Positions 1 through 10,926 of a stretch of 64,000 nucleotides of DNA are shown piece by piece. The stretch is taken from contig OX359266.1 in assembly GCA_947179155.2 (NCBI GenBank), forward strand, positions 12,397,098 through 12,461,097. The letters are read 5' to 3'. The translations under genes were made by a program, and so were the position numbers. Origin of the DNA: Hedera helix (lineage: Eukaryota; Streptophyta; Magnoliopsida; Apiales; Araliaceae). Positions within the stretch are counted from its first letter, which is position 1, and every line of letters starts with the position of its first letter. Below the pieces are notes generated by a model. The model made no database searches. It worked only from the letters and a program-made list of their open reading frames with translations, and was not told the DNA's origin.

Positions 1-181
1 CCCCTACATAGTCCTCATGTATTTTTATTTATTTATATATAATGAATAAAGTCCAAAGTAATGAAAATCGCTTTTATTTTATTGATGTTTGATAATTACA
101 ACTTCTGATTTCTTTCCATAATACAACTGAACTCCAAAAAATAGCTAAGCACAAAACTGAATTGAACCAATAATAAACTAA

Positions 182-1423
182 CTATTGATAATACTTTTTC
201 AACCTATTAACATGCCAATAATTTTTAATCTTAGAGTCTGACATATCCTTAAGATGATAAGTTCCTGGCTTTACAACTTCAATAACTTTATATGAACCTT
301 CCCAATTTGGCACCAACTTTTTAGTATTTTGAGGAGTCGAGGTCTCTACCTCCCGAATCACCAAATCACCAACATCAAACCTCTTCTATTTAACCCTTTT
401 GTTGTAGTGTCGAGACGTCTTCTGTTGATAAATTGTTAACTTTAAGATGGCTACATCCCGGACCTCATCCAACAAATATAAATTAAGCCTCGAACCTTGA
501 TCATTATAGGCCTCCTTGAAGTTCACCACCCAAAACGAAGGGGACCCGATCTCCACAGGAATAAGAGCCTCAGTGCTATATGCCAACCGAAATAGGGAAT
601 CACCAGTAGTAAATCGAGGTGTGGTTCTGTATGTTCACAATACATTAGGAAGCTTCTCGGGCCTTCTGCCCTTAGCATCGTCAAGTCTCTTTTTTAATCC
701 CATTAAGTAAAGTCCAGTTAGTGACTTCAACTTGCCCATTAGCCTGGGGGTGAGCCACTAATACCTTTTGATACTGTATACCTAATTTAGATAAAAAGTC
801 TTCAAATTCTGACCCTACAAATTGCAAGCCATTGTCTGACACCAACACTATGGGAATGTCGTACAGATACACAACATACTCTTTTAAGAACTGAATGTAG
901 TTCTGCTTAGTAATATGGCGAAGCGGCTTTGCCTCATCCCACTTCGTCATATAGTCAATTTCCACAATTAAGTAAACCACCTAACCCTTTCTTTTAAGCA
1001 TCGACCCCAACAAATTAATCCCCCAAACCGTAAAAGGAATGAGAGATAACACCGATGACAATTTCTCAGGGGGTCGATGAGGAACAAAACTGTTTAATTG
1101 GCATTTAGGACACTTCTGAACATATCCCTTCGTCTCCTGAAACATGATCGACCAATAATAACCCTACCAAATAAACTTATAAGCAAGTGACTTCGCCCCC
1201 ATATGGTACCTTCGTGTATTTTTCGAAGAGCATATGCAGCTTCAGATGGAACCAAACACTTTGTCATTGGACCAGAATATCTACGTCGATAAAGCTCTCC
1301 ATCAATAAGATAGAAGGAAGCGCTCCTATATTTAATATACTTTGCCAACAGTTTATCCGAACGCAATTTTCCATCCATTAAGTAGTCTAGGTATGGAGTG
1401 AGCCAGCAATTCGATCTTTCCAA
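182..1423 (-). pseudogene. Integrase region of the Tat/Retand element (broken)
   Basis: Three minus-strand fragments make up the integrase. 1094-1423 holds the N-terminal zinc-binding part, with remnants such as LYRRRYSGPMTKCL and a weak His/Cys pattern. 681-980 holds the catalytic core. The first Asp lies in VEIDYMTKW, the second in LVSDNGLQF and the Glu in ANGQVEVTNW, so all three acidic positions remain. 182-586 covers the C-terminal part and ends in HVNRLKKYYQ, typical of the last residues of Tat-lineage pol. Stops and frame changes at about 980-1094 and 586-681 break it. In a live element this enzyme would join the cDNA to host DNA in the nucleus. It cannot be made here as one protein. 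Confidence 0.8.
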
Positions 1424-1529
1424 ACACTTGAGAGAGCATCGACCACTGTATTATCACCTCGCTCTATTCTTTGAAGAGAGTACAACTCAAACCGATGCAA
1501 CAACATCTTCACCCCAGCGAAGTAATTTA

Positions 1530-1817
1530 TCATTCTTGACCCCTAACTTCATATTCTCCTTGGATTTGCTTGACCACTAATTGAGAGTCGCTAAAAATAA
1601 TAATATTCTTAACCTCCAGATTCCGAGCCAACCTTAATCCAGCTAAGATCGCCTCATACTCTGCCTCATTCTTAGTAGCTTTGAAATTGAACTGGATTGC
1701 TTGCTGAACCTCAAATCCTTTTGGACTAGCCAAGATAACCCTCACACCACTAGCATTGATAGTAGATGGCTCATTAACATATAAGGTCCAAGAAGAAGAA
1801 GAAGTTGGTTTCCCCAA
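1530..1817 (-). pseudogene. Second (archaeal-type) RNase H domain of the Tat element
   Basis: The 95-residue fragment reads as a stand-alone RNase H fold. It has WTLYVNEPSTINASGVRVIL (first acidic strand, with Asn where Asp is usual), then KNEAEYEAILAGLRLA (helix with catalytic Glu) and IIIFSDSQLVVKQIQGEYEV (third acidic site, Asp in SDSQ). This arrangement is that of the additional RNase H of Tat-lineage Ty3/gypsy elements, thought to have been acquired from a cellular RNase HI. It lies about 250 bp downstream, in the coding sense, of the ordinary retroviral-type RNase H. The start is broken and the frame does not join its neighbours. Lineage identity is well supported. Activity is unlikely because the first Asp appears replaced. 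Confidence 0.8.
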
Positions 1818-2065
1818 GCTATCAGTCCAACCTCATCACCGAAAATAGGTTTCGGATCCTCCTCAGAAAACATGCACTCCGCCATAAATTTGCTAGCGCC
1901 TGTCCTTTTATCATAGTTCTCGATTTATACTCCAAAGTGAACTGACTCAACTCCACTACTCAAGCTACCATCCTTCCTGAAGAGTCAGGTTTATGCAAGA
2001 CTTTCTTTAATGGCTGATTTGTGTATACTACTATCGCCCGACCCTAAAAATAATGTCTTAGCTTT

Positions 2066-3273
2066 CTACTGGTAACCACTAAGGCGTATTTCACACCTCT
2101 CCAAGTTAGGATATGTTATTTCAACGTCTCTTAGGGTATGACTTACATAGTAAACCAGCTGCTTCCTCCCACCTTCTTCTCGAACCAATACAACCTCGAC
2201 TGCCAAAGAGCTAACTGCTAAATATAAGTAAAGTGGCTCATTCGGCTTTCGCTTCTGTAACAAGGGAGCCAAAAATAGGTACCTTTTGATTTCTTGAAAT
2301 GCGTCTTCACACTCTGAAGTCCACTAAAATATTTTCTCATTGTTTGGCCCCTTCAATGTATCGAAGAAGGGCAACACCTCTCTGTCGATCTCAACATGTA
2401 CCTTCGTAAGGTAGCTACCCGACTTGTCAATCTCTGAACGTCTTTGAATGTCTAAGGGGACCTCATGTATATGATCGCCTTAATCTTCTCCGGATTAGCT
2501 TCTATCCCTCTTTTGCTGACCATATACCAAATAAACTTTTTTGAACCGAGCCCAAAAATATATTTAGTTAGATTGAGATGCATGTTGTAGTGACGAAATG
2601 TTTGGAAGCATTCATTCAAGTCCTGTAGATGGTCATGCACCCTGATACTTTGAAAAATTATGTCATCAACATATACCTTCATGTTACGACTGATCTACTT
2701 CCGAAACACCTAGTTCATCATCCTCTGATAGGTAGCTCTAGAATTGATAAGCCCGAACGTTATCCTGTCGTAAGCATAAATCGCTCGACGGGTTATAAAG
2801 GCCGTCTTTAGGATGTTCTCCTTTGCCATCATAATTTGATTGTACCCCGAAAAGGCATCCAAAATGCTAAGTATGGCATTCCCCAACATCGCGTTAATCA
2901 ACTGGTCGATGTGTGGGAGTGGGTAAAAATCCTTCGGACAAACCTTATTGAGGTTTATATAATTTATGCAGACCTTTCACTTACCATTCTCTTTTCAAGC
3001 TAACACCACGCTGGCCAGCCATTTTGGGTATTCAATTTCCTCTATGATCCTGACATCCAAGAGCTTCCTGACTTCCTCGTCAATAATTCTTTGCCTTTCT
3101 GGAGCAAAAATTCGATGCTTTTGATGAACCAATTTTTTCTCAGGGCTAACTGACAACCTATGGATAGACACATCTTCTGCTATCCCTGGCATATCGTGCG
3201 GTGTCCAGGCGAAGATATCTACATAAGTCCAAAGTAACTCCAATCTATTCATGACTGTATCTTTCAACCGCAC
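2066..3273 (-). pseudogene. Reverse transcriptase and first RNase H of the Tat element (broken)
   Basis: 2995-3273 carries the start of RT: a VDIFAWTPHDMPGI leader and then KLLDVRIIEEIEYPKWLASVV. 2710-2901 carries the palm (SILDAFSGYNQIMM, TAFITRR, ITFGLINSRATYQRMMN). 2452-2682 starts with MKVYVDDIIFQS, the YVDD active site, and continues into the connection. 2066-2272 is the connection/first RNase H (EPLYLYLAVSSLAVEVVLVREE). Frames change between pieces and stops interrupt the strand near 2690, 2980 and 2440. The catalytic Asp pair is intact although the gene is dead. In a live element it would copy genomic RNA into DNA in cytoplasmic particles. Confidence 0.85.
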
Positions 3274-3289
3274 TGATCTTCACAGTCTT

Positions 3290-4250
3290 CTAAGTATTGT
3301 CTAGTATCAACTTAATGTCTTTCATCTCTTCTACAGGTAGAGCTAGGGGATCGGTCACTCCTTCTGTGAAAGGTTCTACATCTACCATCATCATATGTTT
3401 GTGTTTGCTGACTCCGATTGCTGATGACGTTAGAGTATAGCAAAAACATCTCCTTGCTATATCTAAATCCCTTTTCACCTCACCTACCTTGTTGGCTTTA
3501 GGGAACTTCATTTTAAAATGTGGGATCGACGTCACTACATGACGGGTTAAGAGAGTAGTCTGTCCCAAAATCGCGTTGTATGCTGAGTCTACCTGAACTA
3601 AAATGAATTTGAAGTTTATTCGGGCCTACTGTGGGGTCGTACCAAACATAACTGACAGCTCAACAGAACCAACTCATTCTCGAACCCATAAAGAGGAGCC
3701 TTTTGACCCACCTCCATCTTAACACCCTTTAAATCCATTCTCTGATTTACATGGCTATATAAGACATCAATGGATGACCCATTGTTTATCATCATATGCT
3801 AATCAACTGGGCCGACCTGAGCTATGATCACCAAAGCTCCCTCATGTGGTTCCACTGCATTAGGTGGATAGTCATCATTAGAAAAAGAAATCATTGTCCT
3901 AGGGAAGGGGCACTTTTGCTTAGCTGTTTGTTTGAATAAGGCCATTACTATCTCCGATGTTGATTGATGGCGCTTTTCTATCTGCCTTTTAAGAGTTCCT
4001 CTAGTAATGACACCTACTACCCTCCTCGCCCTGTTGTCCCGATCTCCAATTCGATGTTCCACTTGAGGCGTCTGAACTGGAGCCTGCTGACCTGCCACAT
4101 ATTATATTAGCTCCATTTTTTGAATATTCTTCTCGATAAGATCTCTTAAAGCATAACATCTCCCTGTCGAATGTCCTATTGCCAAATGATATTTACAGTA
4201 GTAGTTGTGGTTTCCAACAGATAATTTCCCCGACATCGATGGTGGTGGTT
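3290..4250 (-). pseudogene. Gag C-terminus and aspartic protease region of the Tat element (broken)
   Basis: At the right end (about 4140-4215), out-of-frame minus-strand text reads YYCKYHLAIGHSTGRCYALRD, the Cys/His knuckle that precedes the protease in Tat elements. 3799-4098 follows with a basic linker (RRVVGVITRGTLKRQIEKR) and then FPRTMISFSNDDY and PHEGALVIIAQVGPVD. After an in-frame stop comes MMINNGSSIDVLY at about 3735-3797, the protease active-site block. The usual Asp-x-Gly-Ser-Ser reads Asn-Asn-Gly-Ser-Ser, so the catalytic Asp seems lost. 3290-3568 covers the following linker toward RT. No continuous frame is left. Confidence 0.7.
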
Positions 4251-4594
4251 CATAACATGGTTTTCCCTCATGTCATTCAAAATATGGACCCAGTTTGTGT
4301 TCAATGATGTGTACACCTTAACATCCTGCCTTGGCAAAAAGCTGGTTTATATGTCTGTGCATTCGACTTCGGGCCAATCTTATACTACACATCCTGTTGC
4401 TTGGCTTCATTGATCTTCGGTTTGTCTGCAGACTTTTGATTTGGATTCAAAGTACTCATGGCCTCCTCAATAGTGACAAACTTATATGCCCTCTCATATG
4501 CGTCCTATAGGTCCGTCGGTGGATTAAACGTGATATCCTTCCTTAGCTTCTTTGATCGGCTAACATCTAACCCTATAGTGAAGAACCCCAAAGC

Positions 4595-5809
4595 TTAAGT
4601 CATATTAATATCGGTCACCATACCGACTACATCTTTGAATCTTTGCACATACTGCCTCGGTGTCTCATTGCTCTTTTGTTTGACCTGCATCAGTGAGGCT
4701 GCTAGTTTTCCCCTCCTCTTATTGCTTCTGAAGCTGCTATGGAATTTTTTTAAGAGCTCATTACACGAGTTGATACTGTCTGGGGGTAACAAAATAATCC
4801 ACTTCTTCGTTGTCTTCTTTAATTTGGTTACAAAAATCTTACACATCCCTGTATCTAAATGATTGTAATACCCCATGATAATCTCATAAGAGTTAGTATG
4901 GGTTCCTAATACCGTCAAAAGACTCTAAAAGTGGCAACTTCATCTTCGGATTGGCTTTCTCCAGGTTGATGGTTGCTAAAAAAGGATATTTATTATCCAC
5001 CGGCTTGAGCCCTGATTCTACTTTGGCCAACTATTGCTCTAGTTCAACAATTCTCTTCATGACATGACCTGACTATCCCGTTCTGTCACCCGACTGTGCT
5101 CATCTTTGTCATAGCCTATAAAATGGGCTCGCCTTATATCACCATATCCCCGCGTGAAACGTTCTTCATTGTGACCCGTAGATCGGGCTTTCCTTATATC
5201 ATCATGATCCCCATCACAACATCGTGTATGATGTTGACCGCGATCTTCTTCACCGAGTTGGGTTTAAATGAGTAGATTCTCTATCCCAATGTGAAGCCTG
5301 CCTTTTATCTTCCTGTAGATTTTGGTTCGACCTTATTAATCCTTGACACTCCTTGGGTTAGCCTTCCAGTTGTGAAGTGGGGGGGGGGGGGGGTCATTAA
5401 CATGTCTCCTCTGATGTCGATTCTGTGGAGTAGTCTCTTGAGACCCTTTGGTCATAGTCGAGGGGTCATCATCTCCCATTAACTTCGATAGTTGCCTATT
5501 CAACTCCTGTTGACGCACTTGCAAGGCTTTCATCGCATCCTCCGTTTCTTGAATTTTTCTCTTTCTAATCATCTCCCTTTCATCATGATGAGTACGACGT
5601 CCCCCCTGATTGCTCCTGTGCGAACTTGAATCCGCCCTATTTGAATAAGAGAATAACATGTGTCTAGCTGGGATCGATTTTGTAGCCACCGAACCGGTTC
5701 TCCCACTAGAAGGGCCTAACCTATCTTTCATCGAACCACATGTACGGCGTGAGGAGGGTTCTGCTGAGGAACCTGCTTCCTCAACCAATGGATCACCAAG
5801 AATCACCAT
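4595..5809 (-). pseudogene. Gag of the Tat element (broken)
   Basis: The gag start is placed at the Met at 5807-5809 (MVILGDPLVEEAGSS), 106 bp after the primer site. 5336-5809 encodes a Ser/Arg-rich and then charged region with a heptad-like helix (KRKIQETEDAMKALQVRQQELNRQLSKL) and a Pro run. 4595-4918 is the capsid-like retrotransposon gag domain (MCKIFVTKLKKTTKKWIILL, then SFRSNKRRGK and ETPRQYVQRFKDVV). Between 4919 and 5335 the frame is lost. A run of 12-14 G on the plus strand at about 5381-5394 sits inside the gag and encodes the Pro run. It would package element RNA in virus-like particles if intact. Confidence 0.75.
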
Positions 5810-5914
5810 AACTCCAATATGAATTGTAGCATAACTCCTAAGAAAAATCTGAACCGAACATAAACTTCCCACCAAAACTATTGAATTATGATTTTCTTCC
5901 GAACAGAATCCTAA

Positions 5915-5933
5915 GGCCCTCCTTCTAGTGCCA
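5915..5933 (-). promoter_or_regulatory. Primer-binding site of the Tat element
   Basis: On the minus strand the sequence TGGCACTAGAAGGAGGGCC follows one base after a TAACA that would be the LTR 3' end. TGGCnCTAGAAGGAGGGCC-like primer sites are usual for Tat/Retand elements. Its position, just upstream of the gag start at 5809, supports the orientation. The priming tRNA is not identified here. Confidence 0.65.
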
Positions 5934-5934
5934 A

Positions 5935-6470
5935 TGTTAATGCCTGATTTTGTGAGTCCATTGAAAATCACCAAAAGTATGAATACCTGCACTCAAAAAG
6001 AACCGTTAGACACCCCCAAAACTAGCGACGACTTAGGTCGTCCAGGGATCCTCCGGTAAAAGAGTAAGTACAGGCTAAAAACGTTATCAATGGAGAACCA
6101 AAATAATGCGGGAATAAATAGAATTATGTGTATAAGATATTGTGTACCATAATTGTGAGCTAATGACTGCTTCTATAGTTGTTAGGATCCCCGTAGTCCA
6201 ATTATGAATAAAATGTCCACTTCTAAATCAACTTATAACTCCATTAATTCACGATTGAATCCTTTCCAAACTAAGCCAACAAGCTCATTTCAAATAAGAA
6301 AACAGAATACAAGTGTTGAATGGACATCAGCTATCCCAAGTTATCTTAAATTGCATGGAAATGGGCTGACCAAGTCACAACCCAATCCAATAAAAACAAG
6401 CAACACCAAACCTGAATAAAAAATAAAATGAGTTGCACCAAATTTAAACCCAAACAATTTATTCCTAACA
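5935..6470 (-). repeat. Putative 5' LTR of the Tat element (outer end not resolved)
   Basis: The inner edge is set by TGTTAATG at 5935 next to the primer site (LTRs end TG...CA on either strand). The sequence to the right (for example the ACTTAGGTCGTCCAGGGATCC stretch near 6030) resembles a leader or LTR rather than coding DNA. The matching 3' LTR is outside the window, so the outer edge and target duplication cannot be fixed. 6470 is a rough limit where the sequence turns into very AT-rich DNA. Confidence 0.4.
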
Positions 6471-6710
6471 ATGATGAAAATCGTAAGAGCTCAACACTTT
6501 GATATATCGAATTTTACATACTAAGTTGTTTGTTAATATAATTACTAATTTTATAAAAGAAAATAAAAATTCAATATTATCAAGGTAAATACATGATTTA
6601 TACAGTTTATTTATTTTAAAATAATGTAAATACACGATATTTTTATAAAAATATAAGTCAATCAACTTTAATACATAAGTATATTATACTAATTGCTTAA
6701 TACTTTATAG
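6471..6710. other. AT-rich DNA without a recognisable gene
   Basis: This stretch is strongly A/T and has stops in all frames except short chance ORFs. I see no domain, RNA gene or terminal repeat in it. It separates the Tat LTR fragment from the Helitron-like unit. Confidence 0.5.
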
Positions 6711-6984
6711 TCTCTCTCTATATACTATATATCAATACTAATATATAACAATGCAAAAAATAATTTTAAATTCAATTATTTTGAGTCAATTTTGTTATAA
6801 TAATGTAAGAGGCAATCCCAAATTTAATTATTTCGAGTCAACTATGATGGCCACGAGTTAATTAACCTAACTTAGCTTAACTTAATTTGGATTCAACGGT
6901 TGAAGGGTCATTTCTTCCTAAACTCTTATTCTCCCATAAAACTTTTCTTCTCCTAAAAAAAAAAACTCTCATTCTCTCATAAAC

Positions 6985-7053
6985 CAAATAATTAAATATT
7001 TATAAAAAAATTATATAAAATAACCTGTGTCTTGCACGAATTATCAAACTTGT
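6985..7053 (+). repeat. Diverged copy of the Helitron-like 3' end
   Basis: AAATATTTAT..., a decayed GTGtcttgCAC hairpin and TTATCAAACTTGT closely match 9270-9345. A short related stretch (GTAAGAnnCnATCC...TTCGAGTC) also occurs at both 6800-6840 and 7060-7100. This suggests two elements side by side or nested. Confidence 0.45.
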
Positions 7054-7118
7054 ATAGAATAACGTAAGACTCGATCCAAATCAAATTATTCCGAGTCTAA
7101 GAGGTTAATCCACCGAGT

Positions 7119-7499
7119 TTGCTGCTTCAATCTTCGATCATCGCATCCTTCGCCTCGCCTTTTCAGCCTCACATTGGTTCCATCTTTCCTCCATGTTATT
7201 CAACTTACTTTTCTGATCATTTGGTTTCTCCTTATTCAGTCTCAACAGATCATTTCTCCTCCCTTCAGTTCTCTCAAATATCTTCTCATCCTTCACGTCG
7301 ATCTCTCTATATAATCCACCAACTCATAGCAAGAAAACTTATGTGCCAGTGTCAATCTCTCAATCCACCTCCTCCTTTGTGGTGTCAAGAGAAATTTTGG
7401 TTATCTCCATTGGCGATGTCTGAGAATCTTTGGCATTGTTTGAAAAAGTCTCACGATCCGTTCAAACCCAGTTGTTCCAAATCGTTGGCTTCGAACTGA
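7119..7499 (+). CDS. Uncertain 126-codon ORF, no recognised domain
   Basis: The ORF begins MLLQSSIIASFASPFQPHIG and is rich in Ser, Pro and His. Its first half has the look of an organelle-targeting or low-complexity leader (few acidic residues, many Ser), but I recognise no family. It lies about 500 bp upstream of the first AGPase exon piece, inside the same candidate Helitron-like unit. It could therefore be a captured leader exon, an unrelated fragment or a chance ORF. No codon-use contrast could be judged by eye. Confidence 0.15.
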   Translation: MLLQSSIIASFASPFQPHIGSIFPPCYSTYFSDHLVSPYSVSTDHFSSLQFSQISSHPSRRSLYIIHQLIARKLMCQCQSLNPPPPLWCQEKFWLSPLAMSENLWHCLKKSHDPFKPSCSKSLASN

Positions 7500-8020
7500 G
7501 AAGCTTCTCCAATCCAAAAATTCTGTAAAGGTACCCACTACTCTGCTCATCAATTAAATCCATCGAATATACCATATAATTTGTAATTATGATGAGCTGA
7601 AGAACTGAGAAGCTTATGCTCAGTAAGTGCTCAATAAAAAGTCCTGACTAAAGAGCTTGATATGATTTTATTGCAATTTCCCTTTATTTATTACAATTTG
7701 TGTTGTTTGATGATTATTATCTATTAATTTATTTGCATACATTCCATGGCAGTAATCCTTTTGACCTCCCCAATCTTATTTTTAGTTAGTCTAATTTGAC
7801 CTTGAGTTGGCTGTTTATACATGAGAATGATTTTTTTAGGAAGTGGAAGGAACCTTGATTGGACTCGAATATTAATCCAGAAGCATAGAAAAGGTTCATA
7901 TTTATGTTTTTATTTTGGATTAGCTGTTTATTAATACTTTGTTACATTAAAGAGTTTAATCTGTGCAATTTTATGGCACAACTTTAGTTTCATACAACTA
8001 TTGTTGAGTTTTGGTTTCAG

Positions 8021-8961
8021 GCATTTGAGGCACCTGTATTTGAGCATTCAAAGGTAGACCTAAAAAAAAATAGGTTTTATTATTCTAGGTGGAGGTGCTG
8101 GGACCCGTCTCTTTCCTTTCACTAGTAGGAGAGCTAAACCAACTGTAGATGATTTCTCATGTGTTTCTCCTGCAATAAATTTTCACATTTTGGTTGCTTA
8201 TTGTAAATTGAGTTATTTTACTTATCGATGTACCTATGAGTAATTGTATCAACAGTGGCATAAGAAATATTTTCATCCTAACCCAGTTCAATTCCTTTTC
8301 TCTCAATCGTCACCTAGCTCGCACATATAACTTTTGAAATGGCATGAATTTTGGGGATGACTTTGCTAAGGTATGATTAACTTAGTGACTAGGAGTAATT
8401 ACACTGTAATGAATATATCTACATTTGTTATCCAACAAAAAAAAGAAGAAGAATATATCTGCGTATGTTATCCAAAAAGAGAAGAAGAAAAAATGAATAT
8501 ATCTGCATTATTAGTAGAAAGGACTTATAAGATTATGTTGTTTAGAGTTTTTTGAAAGTTTGGTTAATTCTTGGGATATGCCTATTTCAAAGTAGACACA
8601 CATCAACCAGAGATTTGTGTTTCTAGAGATTTAACTGTTTGTTAATAATTTTGATCGGACTTCTTGAGACTCAAATCTGAAAGCTGAAATTATGGGAAAT
8701 AGGTTTTGGCTGCCACGCAAACCCCTGGAGAAGCACGAAAGTAGTGGTTTCAAGGAACAACTGATGCTATGCGGCAATTTATATGGATATTCAAGGTAGG
8801 TACTAGAGTTTTTCCTAGGCATTTGAAGAGCCTGCAGAAAAAAGACTAATTGTGATGTAAAATGATTTACTTGCAGGATGTGAAGAACAAGAACGTTGAG
8901 CACATATTAATTCTATCTGGTGACCATCTTTACCGAATAAACTATACGGATTTTGTTCAGG
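8021..8961 (+). pseudogene. ADP-glucose pyrophosphorylase large-subunit gene fragment (several exons with introns)
   Basis: Three exon pieces are readable. 8021-8147, after a TTGGTTTCAG acceptor, has EAPVFEHSK and then IILGGGAGTRLFPFTSRRAK, the nucleotide-binding signature of the family; a one-base frame change in the A9 run at 8062-8070 separates the two. About 8690-8795 reads VLAATQTPGEARK-stop-WFQGTTDAMRQFIW. After an intron with GT...AG ends (8796-8876), 8877-8961 reads DVKNKNVEHILILSGDHLYR and NYTDFVQ, followed by a GTAAG donor. The enzyme makes ADP-glucose for starch in plastids. In-frame stops, the frameshift and missing exons between 8150 and 8690 show it is a broken copy. Retained introns exclude an mRNA-derived copy. 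Confidence 0.8.
8403..8512 (+). repeat. Short tandem repeat in the AGPase fragment
   Basis: Three imperfect copies of a roughly 40-bp unit lie head to tail: GAATATATCTGCATTTGTTA, TCCAA and a run of A/AAG. They lie in what would be intron or missing-exon space between the first and second AGPase exon pieces. Confidence 0.6.
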
Positions 8962-9345
8962 TAAGAACTTACTTATAGATGAATATTGTACTTCCTTACA
9001 CGTTTCACTTGAGTTATGGATGATGAATAAGAAAAGTTTCTTCTTCAAATATTAAAAGTTATATATAATTTTACTTAAATAAATGTAATTAATTTCTCTC
9101 AATTTGTGGACATAGAAATATGAAAAGTTTCTTCTTAATAATTAATTTATAATTTTTAATCATATAATATTAAAAGTAATTAAATTTCTTTTAATTATAG
9201 TAGAATATACCTAACCAAATTATTAACATTATATATGTATTATGTTAGTTAAAAATAATACTTATATTAATAAAAAAATATTAAATATTTATGAAAAAAG
9301 ATATACAAATTAACCCGTGCTCTCGCACGGGGTTATCAAACTTGT

Positions 9346-10620
9346 AAATTTAAAAAGGCCTAACCGATTATTCTTGTCCTTTAAGCTTTTAAGCCCAAAC
9401 CTAACAATTTATCGAGCTCAATTGCGTCTGATTCTATAAGCATGATTTGGCAATAGATAAAACGTTCAAGGCTTAGAATTCATGTAAGAGCGTAGGATAA
9501 GATATGTCAGTCCTTCCCCATTCCAGTAAGTCCTTCACTCTCCTCAGTCTTCTTTACCACTCAACAATTTTATTAATTACAATACCACCCAAAGCAGAGC
9601 AACTTCAAGCTTCCTTATTTGCCCAATTGTTAAAACCCCACGAAAGTATTGTTCAGTTTCACTTAATGGGTCTTGTAGAGGTTTGATTATGAGTTATGAC
9701 TGCGAATTGTTCAGTTTAAAGAAGTACACATATTTCATTTTGCTTAAAAAGTGAAGTCTTAATACATGTTTTCGGGCTGTGTAAAGAATAACTGAATTAT
9801 CACATGCAGTAAAAATTACCAATATTCTGTTTTTAATATGACAGTTTGCCGTAATGCTTAGAAAGGCAGATATAGCGTGAGTATTTGCCATTGCAGTATG
9901 CAGTGGCAGGGGTGAAGAGTTGTGAAAACTATAAATTTTAACAAAGTATTGTTCCTTGGACCTTAAAGTTTCATTTAGTCGATCATTACATGTATTGATC
10001 CAATGTAGTGTGTGGGTTGTGAGTATGAAATAAATAATGGTCTACATTGCAATACATTCTTTGAGTTTTTCTCTATCATTAACTCTTCGTTCTCCTTGAG
10101 TTTTTCTCTATCATTCACCCCTCGTTCTCTGTTATTTGAATATATTTTTTTGGTCAAAACTATTAGCAATTTTCTTATTGTGGATGGACAGTGTTGTGTT
10201 CTCAATAAGAACTTTAGTATACCTAGGACTAGTTTGAGACAAATTTTCTTTGACGACAACAAGCTTACAAGCCTTGATGGACAGCTGGTTCCAAATGCTT
10301 TGAGAAGGATAGTCCATATGTTTAGCAAGTTTAACAAGGGTTTTGACTGAGCAGAAGCTGCAAGTGTGAGGATAACAAGCAGCCATAGGCACTATATGAC
10401 AGAAAAGCACTTTCGTAGTAACTTGCCTTGGATTCCATTTCACTTGCATTATTTGATCCTTTGCCCAAAGGCTCCTAGTGAAATCATTCAGCTTCGAATA
10501 ACTTTATTTTGTAAATCTTTTTCCAATATGCATATTGAATATTTATAGACTCCGTGACATGTGGATGTGGAAGTAGCTTAGATGATTTTTACTGTCAAAG
10601 CGATCAGGATTATGATTTAT
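9346..10620. other. Non-coding interval; one unrecognised ORF and a 35-bp tandem repeat
   Basis: No known gene was recognised here. A 112-codon plus-strand ORF at 10012-10350 has a readable stretch (SIPRTSLRQIFFDDNKLTSL, then DGQLVPNALRRIVHMFSK) that could be an old exon, but no family was identified and an overlapping minus ORF exists. A 35-bp unit beginning GAGTTTTTCTCTATCATT is repeated twice at 10063-10132. The interval ends at the TTTAT target site of the next element. Confidence 0.4.
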
Positions 10621-10926
10621 TCATAAGTTGATTTTATATCAATTTATTAGGTATTTTTAGACTTAATTATTTGTGAGTTTTTAAGTATTTTTAGTGTTTT
10701 AGGTAATTTATTTAATTTTATGCATTATTATTATTTTTAATATTTTAATATTATTTTTATCTATTTTTAATTAATTTATATTTATTTTTGTAGGAAAATT
10801 AAAGCTGAGGGCATTTATGTAAATAACTTGCCAATTCATGGTTCGCGCCATGCGCGCGGTAGGGGTTCAGCAGCTCAAGGAGACGACGTTGTTTGGCAAC
10901 TGTGGAAGGGAAGCCGCAAAACGCGC
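10621..10926 (+). repeat. Left LTR of the Athila-related element, first part
   Basis: It matches 27665 onward base for base apart from scattered substitutions. It stops at the CGCGC target site duplicated by the Sirevirus. It contains a CpG-rich block (GCGCCATGCGCGCGG near 10845). Confidence 0.9.

Larger units (their letters stand above)
1..5934 (-). mobile_element. Decayed Tat/Retand-type Ty3/gypsy retrotransposon, internal region
   Basis: Read on the minus strand, the order from right to left is primer site, gag, protease, reverse transcriptase, RNase H, a second (archaeal-type) RNase H, then integrase. The extra RNase H between RT-RNase H and integrase is the known hallmark of the Tat lineage (Ogre, Retand and relatives). 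Every domain is cut by stops or frameshifts, so no full polyprotein can be made. Pol ends at 182. Positions 1-181 look like the start of the 3' untranslated part, and the 3' LTR must lie left of the window. The 5' LTR would begin at 5935. The lineage call is firm on domain order; the outer boundaries are not known. Confidence 0.85.
6711..9345 (+). mobile_element. Candidate Helitron-like unit carrying AGPase gene pieces
   Basis: The proposed 3' end is a 7-bp perfect hairpin, CCCGTGC-tctc-GCACGGG (9314-9331), followed by a short tail ending CTTGT at 9345. The proposed 5' end is TCTCTCTATATACTATATAT at 6711, after an A or G. Plant Helitrons typically start TC, carry a GC-rich hairpin shortly before the end and finish CTRR before a T. 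Here CTTG departs from CTRR by one base, so the call is tentative. About 70 bp around the hairpin recur at 6985-7053 with a decayed hairpin and the same TTATCAAACTTGT tail, as expected for a family of ends. No Rep/helicase gene is present, so it would be non-autonomous. Confidence 0.4.

Noticed and set aside
5381..5394. Poly-G run as a G-quadruplex regulator
   Set aside because: It is a single homopolymer inside a dead gag; length may be a sequencing artefact. The C runs at 12453, 22575 and 42957 are of the same nature.
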